This document shows, in pieces, positions 44,118 to 53,155 of a DNA stretch of 64,000 nucleotides. Origin of the DNA: Terriglobia bacterium (GTDB lineage: Bacteria; Acidobacteriota; Terriglobia; UBA7540); contig JASHPE010000191.1 of NCBI GenBank assembly GCA_030038235.1, positions 1 through 64,000 of the forward strand, given 5' to 3'. The translations under genes and the position numbers were made by a program. Positions within the stretch are counted from its first letter, which is position 1; each line of letters begins with the position of its first letter. A model generated the notes under the pieces. That model had not been told where the DNA came from. It saw only the letters and a list, made by a program, of their open reading frames with translations, and ran no database searches.

Positions 44118-45653
44118 ATGCTGACTCAACACACCCGCGCGACCACTAGACGGCTGGTCCAGACTGCTTTGCTGGCAGTGGTGGCATTACCCCTAACATT
44201 CAGCCTGCAAGCAGCCGCTCAACCCGGGGATCAAGCTGGCGACTCATCCACAGCCCAGGACGATCAGCACGCAGCCGGGGCGGCGAGCGTCACGGCTACC
44301 GCTGACGACCAAAAGGACGTAGCCGTCACCGTCTACAACCAGAACCTGGGACTCGTCCGCGACGTGCGCCGTTTGCAGTTGCCGGCCGGCGAGTTCGACC
44401 TCCGTTTCATGGATATCGCCGCCAAGGTGAATCCTGCAACCGTGCATATTGTTTCCGAGACCGCGCCCCATGATCTCGACGTGCTCGAACAGAACTACGA
44501 GTATGACCTGCTCAGCCCTGACAAGCTGCTGAACAAGTATGTGGGACGCGAGGTCACGCTGGTGCAGTTCCACGATGAGAACAACTCTACGCGCGAGGTG
44601 GACATCAAGGCGGCGCTGCTCGCGGATAATGACAACCGGCCGGTGTGGAAGGTGGGCGATCAGATCGTGACCGGCATCGGCCACGACCGCATCGTCTTTC
44701 CCGACGTGCCGGCGAACCTCTACAGCAAGCCCACGCTGATCTGGCTGCTGTCGAATCACCATGCGGGCGCACATACGGTTGAGGCGTCTTATCTGAGCAC
44801 CGACATGAACTGGTCAGCGGATTACGTCCTGACGCTGGCAAGCACCCAGGAGACCGCGGACCTGAATGGCTGGGTGACCGTGGTCAACAATTCGGGGACC
44901 CAGTTCCGCAACGCGCTGCTGCAACTCGTGGCGGGCGCCGTGAACGTGGTAACGGCGCCGCCGCCACCGCGCCCCATGTCCGAAATGCGCGCGATGGCCG
45001 CCCCGGCATCGCCCCCCCAGTTCGCGCAGGAAAACATCTCGGAATACCATCTTTATACGCTTGACCGCCGCACCACCCTCCAGGACAACGAATCAAAGCA
45101 GATCAGTCTGCTGGAAGCGGCTGGCTTCCCGGTCGAGAAGCAATATGAAGTGAATGGCCAGAGCTATTATTACCAGCAGGCGATTGCGCCTGGCGAGCCT
45201 GCCAAGGATCCGGTTGAGGTCCATCTGAAGTTCAAGAACTCGCAATCGAACTCGCTGGGCATGCCGCTGCCAGCCGGAACGATCCGCGTTTATCAGGCGG
45301 ATTCGAAGGGCCGCATGCAGTTTGTGGGCGAAGACCACATTGACCACACGCCGAAAGACGAAATGCTCGATCTGCACATCGGCAACGCCTTCGATATTGT
45401 CGAAGAGCGAAAGCAGACCGACTATCAGAGAATCGACAAGCACACCACCGAGACGGCGTTCGAAATCCGGCTGCGCAATCACAAGTCGGACGCCGTCACA
45501 GTCGAAGTGAACGAGCCGATCGGCGGCGACTGGACGATGACGGAGTCGAGTTTCAAGTACGAGAAGACGTCGGCATCGTCGGCGCGTTTCATGGTCCCCG
45601 TGGCGGCGGATGGCGAAGCGGTGCTGACGTACCGGGTGCGGGTGAAGTGGTAG
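44118..45653 (+). CDS. exported DUF4139 family protein
   Basis: This 511-aa protein has a signal segment (ALLAVVALPLTFSLQAAAQP) and the DUF4139 core: VTVYNQNLGLVRDVRRLQLP, VNPATVHIVSETAPHDLDVLEQNYEYDL, then SYLSTDMNWSADYVLTLAS and ELLVNEPI-type strands near the end (TVEVNEPIGGDWTM). The domain family includes mucoidy-inhibitor-like proteins; its action is unknown. The start is fixed by aggaggtttc. It is separated from its neighbours and probably transcribed alone. Confidence 0.88.
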   Translation: MLTQHTRATTRRLVQTALLAVVALPLTFSLQAAAQPGDQAGDSSTAQDDQHAAGAASVTATADDQKDVAVTVYNQNLGLVRDVRRLQLPAGEFDLRFMDIAAKVNPATVHIVSETAPHDLDVLEQNYEYDLLSPDKLLNKYVGREVTLVQFHDENNSTREVDIKAALLADNDNRPVWKVGDQIVTGIGHDRIVFPDVPANLYSKPTLIWLLSNHHAGAHTVEASYLSTDMNWSADYVLTLASTQETADLNGWVTVVNNSGTQFRNALLQLVAGAVNVVTAPPPPRPMSEMRAMAAPASPPQFAQENISEYHLYTLDRRTTLQDNESKQISLLEAAGFPVEKQYEVNGQSYYYQQAIAPGEPAKDPVEVHLKFKNSQSNSLGMPLPAGTIRVYQADSKGRMQFVGEDHIDHTPKDEMLDLHIGNAFDIVEERKQTDYQRIDKHTTETAFEIRLRNHKSDAVTVEVNEPIGGDWTMTESSFKYEKTSASSARFMVPVAADGEAVLTYRVRVKW

Positions 45654-45741
45654 GTCGGGTCGTCAGTCAGTCGACGGCTAAGCTGGGCCGACGACCGGCC
45701 GCTGAGGTGCTGACTCACTGACATACTGAGAGACTGACCGA

Positions 45742-46887
45742 CTACAGAACCAGCATGCAATCCCCATAGCTATAAAACCGGTATCGTTGCTCGACCGCAT
45801 GCTGATACGCCCGCAGGACAAATCTGCGTTCCGCGAACGCCGAGACCAGCATGAGCAACGTCGAGCGTGGCAGGTGGAAATTGGTGAGCAGCGCACGCAC
45901 GACCCGAAAGTCGAAGCCAGGATAGATGAACAGATTCGTCTCGCCGCGGCCCGCCTCGATACGAGGGATGCCGTTGCCTGCTTCGCCTTTCCGCTTGGCG
46001 AACTCGCGTGCGGCGTGTTCGAGCGTCCGCACGCAGGTGGTTCCGACGGCCACCACTCGCCGGGCTTCTTGGAGCGCCCGATTGATCTTCGCCGCCGCTT
46101 CGTCGCTGATTTCGAACGATTCCGGCTCCATGCGGTGATCCTCCACACGCCCGGCCTGCACGGGACGGAACGTGCCCGGGCCGACGTGTAGCGTGATCTC
46201 GGCGGTCTCGACTCCGCGCGCCGTGAGATCGTTCAAAACTTGTGCGGTGAAGTGCAGCCCCGCCGTGGGCGCGGCGACGGCGCCGCGGACCTTGGCATAG
46301 ACCGTCTGATAGGTTTCGCGGTCGCTCGACTTGTCTGCACGATGGATATAAGGCGGCAGGGGCACATGTCCGAGGCGGTCGATGATCTGGTCGGCCACCG
46401 CCTCAGGATCGTCCGACGCGGACGCCCCACCGCCCTGCGGAATCAAGCGCACGCGGCGCAACCCACGTTCGCCCCGGTCCAACACCTCGGCTTCGAGTTC
46501 ATCATCACCGAAGACCAGCACTTCGCCGGTGCGAATCTTGCGTCCGGGATGCACCAGGCCCTGCCACACGTCGCCGCTTTCGCGGCGCGTGAGTAGCAAC
46601 TCGACCTCGCCGGCCAAATACTCGCGCGCAGCGGGATTGCCCTTGCCGATCGGCTGCGATTGTGTTCCCCGGCGGCGCCCGAGCAATCGCGCCGGGAACA
46701 CTCGCGTATTGTTGAGCACCACTAGGTCGCCGGTTCGAAGTAGCTTCCTCAGATCGGCGAACCGACGATCCTCCAAAGTCTGCGCGCCCCGATCGAGCAC
46801 CAGCAGGCGCGACGCGGAGCGGTCCACGAGCGGCTGCTGCGCGATCAGGTCCGGCGGCAAGTCGTAATCAAAATCGCTGAGGTGCAT
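45742..46887 (-). CDS. queA: tRNA preQ1(34) S-adenosylmethionine ribosyltransferase-isomerase
   Basis: QueA transfers and isomerises the ribosyl part of SAM onto 7-aminomethyl-7-deazaguanine in tRNA, giving epoxyqueuosine. Motifs: MHLSDFDYDLPPDLIAQQPL at the start, LVVLNNTRVFPARLLGRRRG, APTAGLHFTAQVLNDLTARG, LHVGPGTFRPV and LLTNFHLPRSTLLMLVSAFAER. The 381-aa length from the ATG at 46887 is slightly longer than the E. coli enzyme because of an insert with RRGTQSQPIGKGN. The ORF-track extension lies in a palindromic repeat and is rejected. Convergent with the DUF4139 gene. Confidence 0.96.
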   Translation of the reverse strand: MHLSDFDYDLPPDLIAQQPLVDRSASRLLVLDRGAQTLEDRRFADLRKLLRTGDLVVLNNTRVFPARLLGRRRGTQSQPIGKGNPAAREYLAGEVELLLTRRESGDVWQGLVHPGRKIRTGEVLVFGDDELEAEVLDRGERGLRRVRLIPQGGGASASDDPEAVADQIIDRLGHVPLPPYIHRADKSSDRETYQTVYAKVRGAVAAPTAGLHFTAQVLNDLTARGVETAEITLHVGPGTFRPVQAGRVEDHRMEPESFEISDEAAAKINRALQEARRVVAVGTTCVRTLEHAAREFAKRKGEAGNGIPRIEAGRGETNLFIYPGFDFRVVRALLTNFHLPRSTLLMLVSAFAERRFVLRAYQHAVEQRYRFYSYGDCMLVL

Positions 46888-46897
46888 AAGGAGCCTG

Positions 46898-47003
46898 CCT
46901 ACTGTAGCGCCGGTGTCCTCACCGGCGCTAGAGCCCAAATCCAGGTGAAGGCACTGGCGTTAGTGCCAAGAATCGCCGGTGAGGACACCGGCGCCGCAGT
47001 AGG
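46898..47003. repeat. palindromic intergenic element, copy 2
   Basis: Arms 46898-46927 (cctactgtagcgccggtgtc...) and 46974-47003 pair at 28 of 30 positions. Between them a second hairpin, ggcact-ggcgtt-agtgcc, can form. The arm shares its 24-nt core with the element after the nat gene, proving a repeated family. It sits in the divergent gap between queA and the RlmI-like gene, 21 bp from the latter's start. Confidence 0.75.
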
Positions 47004-47023
47004 CGCTGTGATAAGGTCAAGAT

Positions 47024-48193
47024 GTGAACGACGCAACGGTCACCATCACGGACCGCGGCGCCCGCCGGATTCTCGACGGCCATCCCTGGGTTTATCGCAC
47101 GGACGTGCTCGATGCCGTGCATGCGGAGCCGGGCGCGCTGGTGCGCATCCAGGACCGCCGCCAACGGTATCTTGGGCAAGCGCTCTACAGCAGCAAGTCG
47201 CAGATCGCGCTGCGGCTGCTCACACGCGAGCGTCGGGCGTTTGATCGCGGCTTTCTGGCGGAGCGGATCACTGCCGCCGCCCGGTATCGCGACGCCATCG
47301 CGCCGTGCGCAGGCGCGTGCCGGCTGGTGTCGAGCGAGGGCGACCTGCTGCCGTCGCTGACCATCGATCGCTACGGCGATTGCTACGTCATCCAGACGCT
47401 GAGCCAGGGCATGGACCGGCTGAAGCCGGCGCTCCTGGATATTCTGCAGGAGCAATTCTCGCCGCGCAGCATCATCGAGCGCAACGATTCGCCTGTGCGC
47501 GCGCTCGAAGACCTGCCCGAGACCAAGGGTGTGATCAGCGGGGAGGAAATCCGCGAGGTGGTGGCGGAAGACAACGGCGTGCGATTCGTCTATGACCTGC
47601 TGGGCGGGCAGAAGACCGGCGGATACCTCGATCAGCGCGAGAATCGCGCCGCGGCGTTGCAGTACGCGCGGGGGAGGCTGCTCGATTGCTTCACTTATAC
47701 CGGAGGATTCGCCGTCACGCTGGCTCGCGCCTCGGAGTCGGCCCTCGGGCTCGATAGCTCCCCCGACGCGCTGGCCGCGGCGCGCCGCAACCAGGAGCTG
47801 AACGGCCTTACCAACGTCGAATGGCGCGAGGCCAACTGCTTCGACTACCTCAAGGCCGCCGATCAATCCGGTGCGCGCTTCGACACCGTGGTGCTCGACC
47901 CACCCGCCTTCGCGCGTCACAAGTCGGACCTGGAAGGCGCGCTGCGCGGGTATAAAGAGCTGAACCTGCGCGCCCTGAAGACTCTGAATCAGGGCGGATT
48001 CCTGGTCACCTGCTCCTGTTCCTATCACGTCAGCGAAGCCGAATTCCTGCAGACCGTCGCCAGCGCCGCTCTCGACGCCCACCGGTCGGTGCAAGTGGTG
48101 GAGCGCCGCACGCAGTCCAGGGATCATCCTATCCTACTGACCGTCCCCGAAACCCACTATCTGAAGTGCCTGATTCTGCGCGTGGCGGAATAA
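47024..48193 (+). CDS. class I rRNA methyltransferase (RlmI-like)
   Basis: This is a SAM-dependent methyltransferase of the RlmI/RlmK family that methylates a cytosine C5 in 23S rRNA. The N-terminal PUA-like domain (RRILDGHPWVYRTDV) and the EEHYLGL-type middle precede the catalytic part: LDCFTYTGGFAVTLARASE (motif I), VVLDPPAFARHKSDL and VTCSCSYHVSEAEF, whose cysteine pair is typical of the family. It is 389 aa long. The start is GTG at 47024 with taagg upstream. The exact base target is inferred. Confidence 0.9.
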   Translation: MNDATVTITDRGARRILDGHPWVYRTDVLDAVHAEPGALVRIQDRRQRYLGQALYSSKSQIALRLLTRERRAFDRGFLAERITAAARYRDAIAPCAGACRLVSSEGDLLPSLTIDRYGDCYVIQTLSQGMDRLKPALLDILQEQFSPRSIIERNDSPVRALEDLPETKGVISGEEIREVVAEDNGVRFVYDLLGGQKTGGYLDQRENRAAALQYARGRLLDCFTYTGGFAVTLARASESALGLDSSPDALAAARRNQELNGLTNVEWREANCFDYLKAADQSGARFDTVVLDPPAFARHKSDLEGALRGYKELNLRALKTLNQGGFLVTCSCSYHVSEAEFLQTVASAALDAHRSVQVVERRTQSRDHPILLTVPETHYLKCLILRVAE

Positions 48194-48287
48194 ACATGCC
48201 GCTCCCGACAAGCGCGCCGATGTTTGGTGCGCAGGTTACATCGACCCGCCTCGGGTGCTAACATCCTGTTGATGAGGATCACTCGAA

Positions 48288-50216
48288 ATGAAACTTAGGC
48301 AGCGCATGCGAGCCATAGCAGCGCCGCGGCACGAATTCAGATCGGAGCCGGTGAAAGTCGTCGTGCTCGCAGCGATCGTGCTGACTTTGCTCGCTGTGAC
48401 CTGGCGCGTGGCGTTTCCGTGGCCGTTCCGCGCCGCCGACAACACATCCGCGTTCTCTCCGCAGCAGTTTCTCGAGCCTATCAAGTACCTTTCGAGCGAC
48501 GAGCTGCGCGGGCGAGGCAACGGCACGCCTGAGCTCGACAAGGCGGCGCACTATATAGCGGATCACTTCCGCGCTGACGGCTTGAAACCGGCGGGCGACG
48601 ACGGCGGCTATCTTCAGCACTATCAGGTGACCGTAGGCGCCGAACTCGGCAAGGGGAATTCGTTCTCGGCGGAGTTCGCCGGAACGCATCAGGCGCTCGT
48701 TCTGAACCAAGATTACGTTCCGCTGAGCTTCTCGGAGGACGGGCATTTCCGCGGCGAGGTGGTCTTCGCCGGATATGGGATCACCGCCCCCGATGTGCAT
48801 TACGACGACTATCAGGCGATCGATGCAAAGGGTAAGTTCGTGCTGGTGCTGCGCCATTATCCGGAGGAGAGCGATCCCAAGAGCGCCGGCGTGCAACTCG
48901 CCACTCGGGCTGACATGGTCAGCAAGTCGATCAATGCGCGCAATCATGGTGCCATCGGCATGATCCTCGTGGACGACACGGCGAACCATCCGGGCGAGCC
49001 GGACAGCCTGATAAGGTTCGGCGAGCTCGCCGGTCCTGACGCGCTCAGCATCGCGGCGGTGCAGGTGACGTCGTCGCTGGCCGATGAATGGCTAAAGGCC
49101 AGCGGACACACACTCGCTGATCTCACGGGCGCGATCAACAAGGACCTTTCCAGCCATTCGTTCGGGCTTACATCGAGTCCAGTACTGGTTCTCGACGTGG
49201 ACGTGGAACGCATCCGCAAGCCGGAATCGAACGTGATCGCGATACTTCCGGGCAGCGATCCGGCGCTTGCGTCCCAGTGCCTGGTGATCGGCGCGCATTA
49301 CGATCACCTGGGCCTCGGCGACCAGCATTCGCTCGCGCCCAGCCAGATCGGGCAGATCCACCACGGCGCGGACGACAACGCTTCCGGCACCTCAGCCGTG
49401 CTCGAAATCGCGGCGTACTTCGCGCACCGCAATCCACCGCCGCGCCACACCATGATCTTCGTCAACTTCGCAGGCGAAGAGCTGGGCCTGCTCGGATCGA
49501 GCTACTACACCGAGCATCCACCGGCAGCCTGCCCGATATCCCAGACGTTCGCCATGATCAACATGGACATGGTCGGTCGCATTCGCGACAACCGGCTTTA
49601 TGTGGGCGGGACCGGCACTTCACCGGGTTTCCAGAAGCTTGTGGACAATGCGAACCGGTCTGACGCCGAAGCGCACTTCGCGCTTAGCCTTTCGGCCTCC
49701 GGCTACGGCGCGAGCGACCACACCTCGTTCACCATCAAGAGCGTCCCCATCCTGTTCTTCTTCTCGGGACTCCATTCCGATTATCACAAGCCGTCCGACA
49801 CCTGGGACAAGATCGACGCCGCAGCCGGCGCGCGCGTGGCGGAACTCGTGGCCGACACTGCTGTCGCGCTGGATAATCTCAACGAGAGGCCGCAGTACGT
49901 TCGCGTGGCTGAGCCCGCTCCGTCTGCGGCGGGCGGCGGCAGCGGCTACGGACCTTATTTCGGGTCAATCCCCGACTTCGGCCAGGTCGAGCACGGCGGC
50001 GTGAAGTTCGGCGATGTTCGCGACGGCAGTCCGGCGGCCAGGGCGGGATTCAAAGCCGGCGACGTCCTGATCGATTTCGGCGGCATGAAGATCGATAACC
50101 TCTACGACTTCACCTACGCTCTGCGCGCGCACAAGCCCGGCGACAAAGTTATGGTCACCGTGCTGCGCGACGGCAAGAAAGTGACGAACGAAGTAACGCT
50201 CGAGGTTCGCAAGTGA
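48288..50216 (+). CDS. M28 family metallopeptidase with PDZ domain
   Basis: A 642-aa membrane-anchored aminopeptidase-type zinc enzyme. An N-terminal transmembrane helix (VVVLAAIVLTLLAVTW) is followed by a protease-associated region (VVFAGYGITAPDVHYDDYQAI) and the M28 core with ligands His in GAHYDHLGLGD, Asp in GADDNASGT, Glu-Glu in FAGEELGLLGS, Asp in NMDMVGR and His in SDHTSFTIKS. A C-terminal PDZ domain (SPAARAGFKAGDVLIDFGGMKI) ends the protein. It starts a unidirectional string of genes and is translationally coupled to the next one. Confidence 0.93.
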   Translation: MKLRQRMRAIAAPRHEFRSEPVKVVVLAAIVLTLLAVTWRVAFPWPFRAADNTSAFSPQQFLEPIKYLSSDELRGRGNGTPELDKAAHYIADHFRADGLKPAGDDGGYLQHYQVTVGAELGKGNSFSAEFAGTHQALVLNQDYVPLSFSEDGHFRGEVVFAGYGITAPDVHYDDYQAIDAKGKFVLVLRHYPEESDPKSAGVQLATRADMVSKSINARNHGAIGMILVDDTANHPGEPDSLIRFGELAGPDALSIAAVQVTSSLADEWLKASGHTLADLTGAINKDLSSHSFGLTSSPVLVLDVDVERIRKPESNVIAILPGSDPALASQCLVIGAHYDHLGLGDQHSLAPSQIGQIHHGADDNASGTSAVLEIAAYFAHRNPPPRHTMIFVNFAGEELGLLGSSYYTEHPPAACPISQTFAMINMDMVGRIRDNRLYVGGTGTSPGFQKLVDNANRSDAEAHFALSLSASGYGASDHTSFTIKSVPILFFFSGLHSDYHKPSDTWDKIDAAAGARVAELVADTAVALDNLNERPQYVRVAEPAPSAAGGGSGYGPYFGSIPDFGQVEHGGVKFGDVRDGSPAARAGFKAGDVLIDFGGMKIDNLYDFTYALRAHKPGDKVMVTVLRDGKKVTNEVTLEVRK

Positions 50217-51460
50217 TGTGGGACGGCCATCTTAGCCCTGGTCATTCAGGGGCGGAACGCCCGTGCCACGTCAAACCGGACATGGGGAGATCTCTCCCGC
50301 CTTGGATTGCGCTAGCCGTAGTACTCGCGGTTCCCGCTGGCTTGCGCGCGGGTAAGACTGCGCCGGCGCCGGTGCTGACAGTCGCGCTGGCCGTCGAACA
50401 GCAGACCATCGCCCAGCCGTTTCCGGTGCGCGTCGTGCTCCGATTCCACAACGCGGGTTCACAACCGCTGTGGCTCTATCGGCACGTGCGGGACCCGATG
50501 GATCGCGCGCGGACGGCCGAGGTGGATGAGAACAACAGCAATGCCACCAACGGTGGATCGCGCCTGATTGTTCATCTGGAGCGGGCGCAGGCCCCCGAGT
50601 GGAGCGAGCCGCCGCACGGAATCGTGATGGCAAGCGTCGACATGCCTCATCCTCGCATGGTGGCGCTTGCATCCGGCGCCGCGACGACGGAAGGAGCCGT
50701 GATCGCGCTGGAACCCGGGTACGTCGCGAGCGGGGGAAACGCGCAGCCCGTGTGGGGCAAGTACGAGCTTTCCGTGAGTTATCAGGCGAGCTATTCGAAC
50801 GGTAACGCGCTATCGCGTGATCTCGGCATCGACATCTGGCAAGGCGAGGCCTTGAGCAACACGGTAGAGGTCGATCTCGAGGCGGCGCCGCCTTCGGCGT
50901 CCGGCATAGTCGCCGGCAAAGTGACCAATAGCACCGGACATCCGCTGGTTTATATGCTGGTTTCACTAAGTGACCATGAGAGCCACGTGCTCAGCCAGAT
51001 CATCACCGATCTGAACGGCGAGTTTTCGTTTCCGCACCTTCCGCCCGGTACCTATTGGGTCACGGCGCGACGGGTCGCCGCCACCTACGAGACAGCGGCG
51101 TACGAGCACACCGACCTCGGAACGGGCGCGACTGCCAACGTCCATCTGGTGCTGCTTGACCAGGAGCTCTATCAGGGCAAACAGTTCTGGCACAAGCCGG
51201 TGTTGCTGCGGGTGACGAGCAGCGCGGGACAGCCGCTCGCGGGCGTTGAAGTCGAGGCCTTGAAGACAAGCGGCGACGTGGCGGAGACTGTCAAGGGTGA
51301 AACCGACGAGACCGGCACGGCCGCACTCGAGCTGATGCCAGGACGCATCTACATCTCGCTGAAACGTCGCAAGTGCCCGGAGACCGACAACCACGTGGAC
51401 GTGGCGGAAGGCGACGGCATCGACGGCGCGATCCTCCAGATGGACTGCAAGGCTCGATGA
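50216..51460 (+). CDS. exported carboxypeptidase regulatory-like domain protein
   Basis: The start overlaps the preceding stop (tgatg), with gagg 10 nt upstream; an in-frame GTG at 50213 and an ATG at 50282 (MGRSLPPWIALAVVLAVPAG, a good signal peptide) are alternatives. Residues ~30-215 are beta-rich and not recognised. From ~225 a transthyretin-like regulatory domain appears (SGIVAGKVTNSTGHPLVYML, LNGEFSFPHLPPGTYWVTARR), followed by another Ig-like segment (SAGQPLAGVEVEALKTSG). It ends with a Cys-containing tail. Such domains mediate surface binding. Function unknown. Confidence 0.78.
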   Translation: MWDGHLSPGHSGAERPCHVKPDMGRSLPPWIALAVVLAVPAGLRAGKTAPAPVLTVALAVEQQTIAQPFPVRVVLRFHNAGSQPLWLYRHVRDPMDRARTAEVDENNSNATNGGSRLIVHLERAQAPEWSEPPHGIVMASVDMPHPRMVALASGAATTEGAVIALEPGYVASGGNAQPVWGKYELSVSYQASYSNGNALSRDLGIDIWQGEALSNTVEVDLEAAPPSASGIVAGKVTNSTGHPLVYMLVSLSDHESHVLSQIITDLNGEFSFPHLPPGTYWVTARRVAATYETAAYEHTDLGTGATANVHLVLLDQELYQGKQFWHKPVLLRVTSSAGQPLAGVEVEALKTSGDVAETVKGETDETGTAALELMPGRIYISLKRRKCPETDNHVDVAEGDGIDGAILQMDCKAR

Positions 51461-51488
51461 CGAGACGACGCGACAGGCTGATCAACCT

Positions 51489-52649
51489 ATGAAGAATACC
51501 TCAGAGATATGTCTTATCCTCATCATGCTTGCAATCGCTCTAGGGTTCTGGACCCTTATTGCCGCGTTGGGACTCGGCCAACAGGCCGGCAAACCAGCCG
51601 CGGGCGGCCAGAGCCTTGGCAGCAGCTCCACCGGACTCGGCGGCGTAGGACCCAAGGTCCACGGCGCACCCGGCGATCCACTGCGCGATCCGCGCGAGGT
51701 TCATCTGCGGCACGTCCGGCAGCTCACGTTCGGCGGACAGAACGCCGAGGCCTACTTCAGCTACGACAACCGCCGCCTGATCTTTCAATCTACCCGCCCG
51801 CCGTACGAGTGCGATCAGATATTCGTGATGAACATCAACGGCTCAGGCGTTCACCTGGTCTCGACGGGAAAAGGACGCACCACCTGCGGATTTTTCTACC
51901 CCGACGGCAAGCACATTCTCTATGCCTCGACGCACGAGGCGGACTCCGCCTGCCCGCCGCGTCCCGATTACTCGAAGGGCTACGTGTGGGGTGTGTACTC
52001 GACGTATCGCATCTATTACGCGACCGCCGAAGGCAAAATTCTCAAGAATCTCACACCCTGGAATGGATATAACGCAGAAGGGACCATGTCCGCCGACGGG
52101 CGCAAGATCGTATTCACGTCCTCGCGCGGCGGCGATCTCGACATCTACACCATGAACCCGGACGGCAGCGGTGTGACCCAACTCACCCACGAACTCGGCT
52201 ACGACGGCGGCCCGACGTTTTCGCCGGACGGACAGTCAATTGTCTATCGCGCGCACCATCCGCAGGGCGCCGACGAAGTCGCGCGGTACAAATCGCTGCT
52301 GGCGAGCGACCTGGTCTCGCCGCTCGAGATGGACCTGTACGTGATGGCGGCGGACGGCTCCGATCAGCGGCAGATCACGCATCTGCCGGGCGCGAGTTTC
52401 GCGCCGGCGTTTTATCCCGACAGCCGGCACATTATCTTCGCGTCGAACTACCAGAAGCCCACGTCAAGCGAGTTCGAACTTTACAGCGTTGACCGCAACG
52501 GCGATGGTCTCGAGCCGCTGACGTTCACCGGCGGGTTCAACGCCTTCCCGATGTTTTCTTGGGACGGCAAGAAGCTGGCGTTCATTTCCAATCGGAACGC
52601 CAAGGCTCCTCACGAAATCAACGTCTTCATCGCGGATTGGGTGAATTGA
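51489..52649 (+). CDS. membrane-anchored PD40/TolB-like beta-propeller protein
   Basis: This 386-aa protein has one N-terminal hydrophobic helix (LILIMLAIALGFWTLIAALG) and then PD40-type blades: RQLTFGGQNAEAYFSYDNRRLIFQST, IFVMNINGSGVHLVSTGK, YTMNPDGSGVTQLTHELGYDGGPTFSPDGQSIVY and LYVMAADGSDQRQITHLPGASFAPAFYPDSRHIIFAS. These resemble TolB and prolyl-oligopeptidase propellers without a catalytic domain. It follows the regulatory-like protein by 28 bp, and its stop overlaps the GNAT start, so it is in the same operon. Confidence 0.85.
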   Translation: MKNTSEICLILIMLAIALGFWTLIAALGLGQQAGKPAAGGQSLGSSSTGLGGVGPKVHGAPGDPLRDPREVHLRHVRQLTFGGQNAEAYFSYDNRRLIFQSTRPPYECDQIFVMNINGSGVHLVSTGKGRTTCGFFYPDGKHILYASTHEADSACPPRPDYSKGYVWGVYSTYRIYYATAEGKILKNLTPWNGYNAEGTMSADGRKIVFTSSRGGDLDIYTMNPDGSGVTQLTHELGYDGGPTFSPDGQSIVYRAHHPQGADEVARYKSLLASDLVSPLEMDLYVMAADGSDQRQITHLPGASFAPAFYPDSRHIIFASNYQKPTSSEFELYSVDRNGDGLEPLTFTGGFNAFPMFSWDGKKLAFISNRNAKAPHEINVFIADWVN

Positions 52650-53149
52650 TGCAACCGCAGCAAGCGGTTCAACCCGGGATCGACTCCGAGATCAGCGTGT
52701 CGATACGACCGGCGAGAATCGAGGACGCCGAAGCGCTGGCCGCTCTTTCCGGCCAGCTCGGCTACCCGTCGTCGCGGGCAGCGGTTGAGCGCAGGTTGGT
52801 CCCGCTGCTCAGTCAATCGGCGCACGTCATCTTGCTTGCCGAAGCGAACGGCGCTTCGCCAGGAACGCAGCCGCACGTCGTGGGCTGGATTCACGGCTTC
52901 GTCAAGCACACCATCGAGGCCGATCCTATGGTCGAACTCGGCGGTCTGGTTGTGGACGAAGCATGGCGCGGACACGGCGTAGGCCGATTGCTGATCGAAG
53001 CCGTGGAGCGTTGGACGCGCAGTGTCGGCTGCAGCGCGGTGACGGTCCGCTGCAACGCGATGCGCGAGCGCGCTCACGCCTTTTATCAAAACCTGGGTTA
53101 CGGCGCGGTGAAAACGCAGCGCGTGTTCCGCAAGAGCATCGCGCCCTGA
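52649..53149 (+). CDS. GNAT family N-acetyltransferase
   Basis: The 166-aa protein begins at ATG 52649, overlapping the preceding stop by one base (tgatg); the longer ORF lies in the propeller gene and is rejected. It has the GNAT fold: SIRPARIEDAEALAALSGQLGYP, the acetyl-CoA loop VVDEAWRGHGVGRLLIEAVERWTRS (R-x-x-G-x-G/A), and AFYQNLGYGAVKTQRVFRK at the end. Substrate not evident. Six bp separate it from the SDR gene. Confidence 0.9.
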   Translation: MQPQQAVQPGIDSEISVSIRPARIEDAEALAALSGQLGYPSSRAAVERRLVPLLSQSAHVILLAEANGASPGTQPHVVGWIHGFVKHTIEADPMVELGGLVVDEAWRGHGVGRLLIEAVERWTRSVGCSAVTVRCNAMRERAHAFYQNLGYGAVKTQRVFRKSIAP

Positions 53150-53155
53150 GATTCC

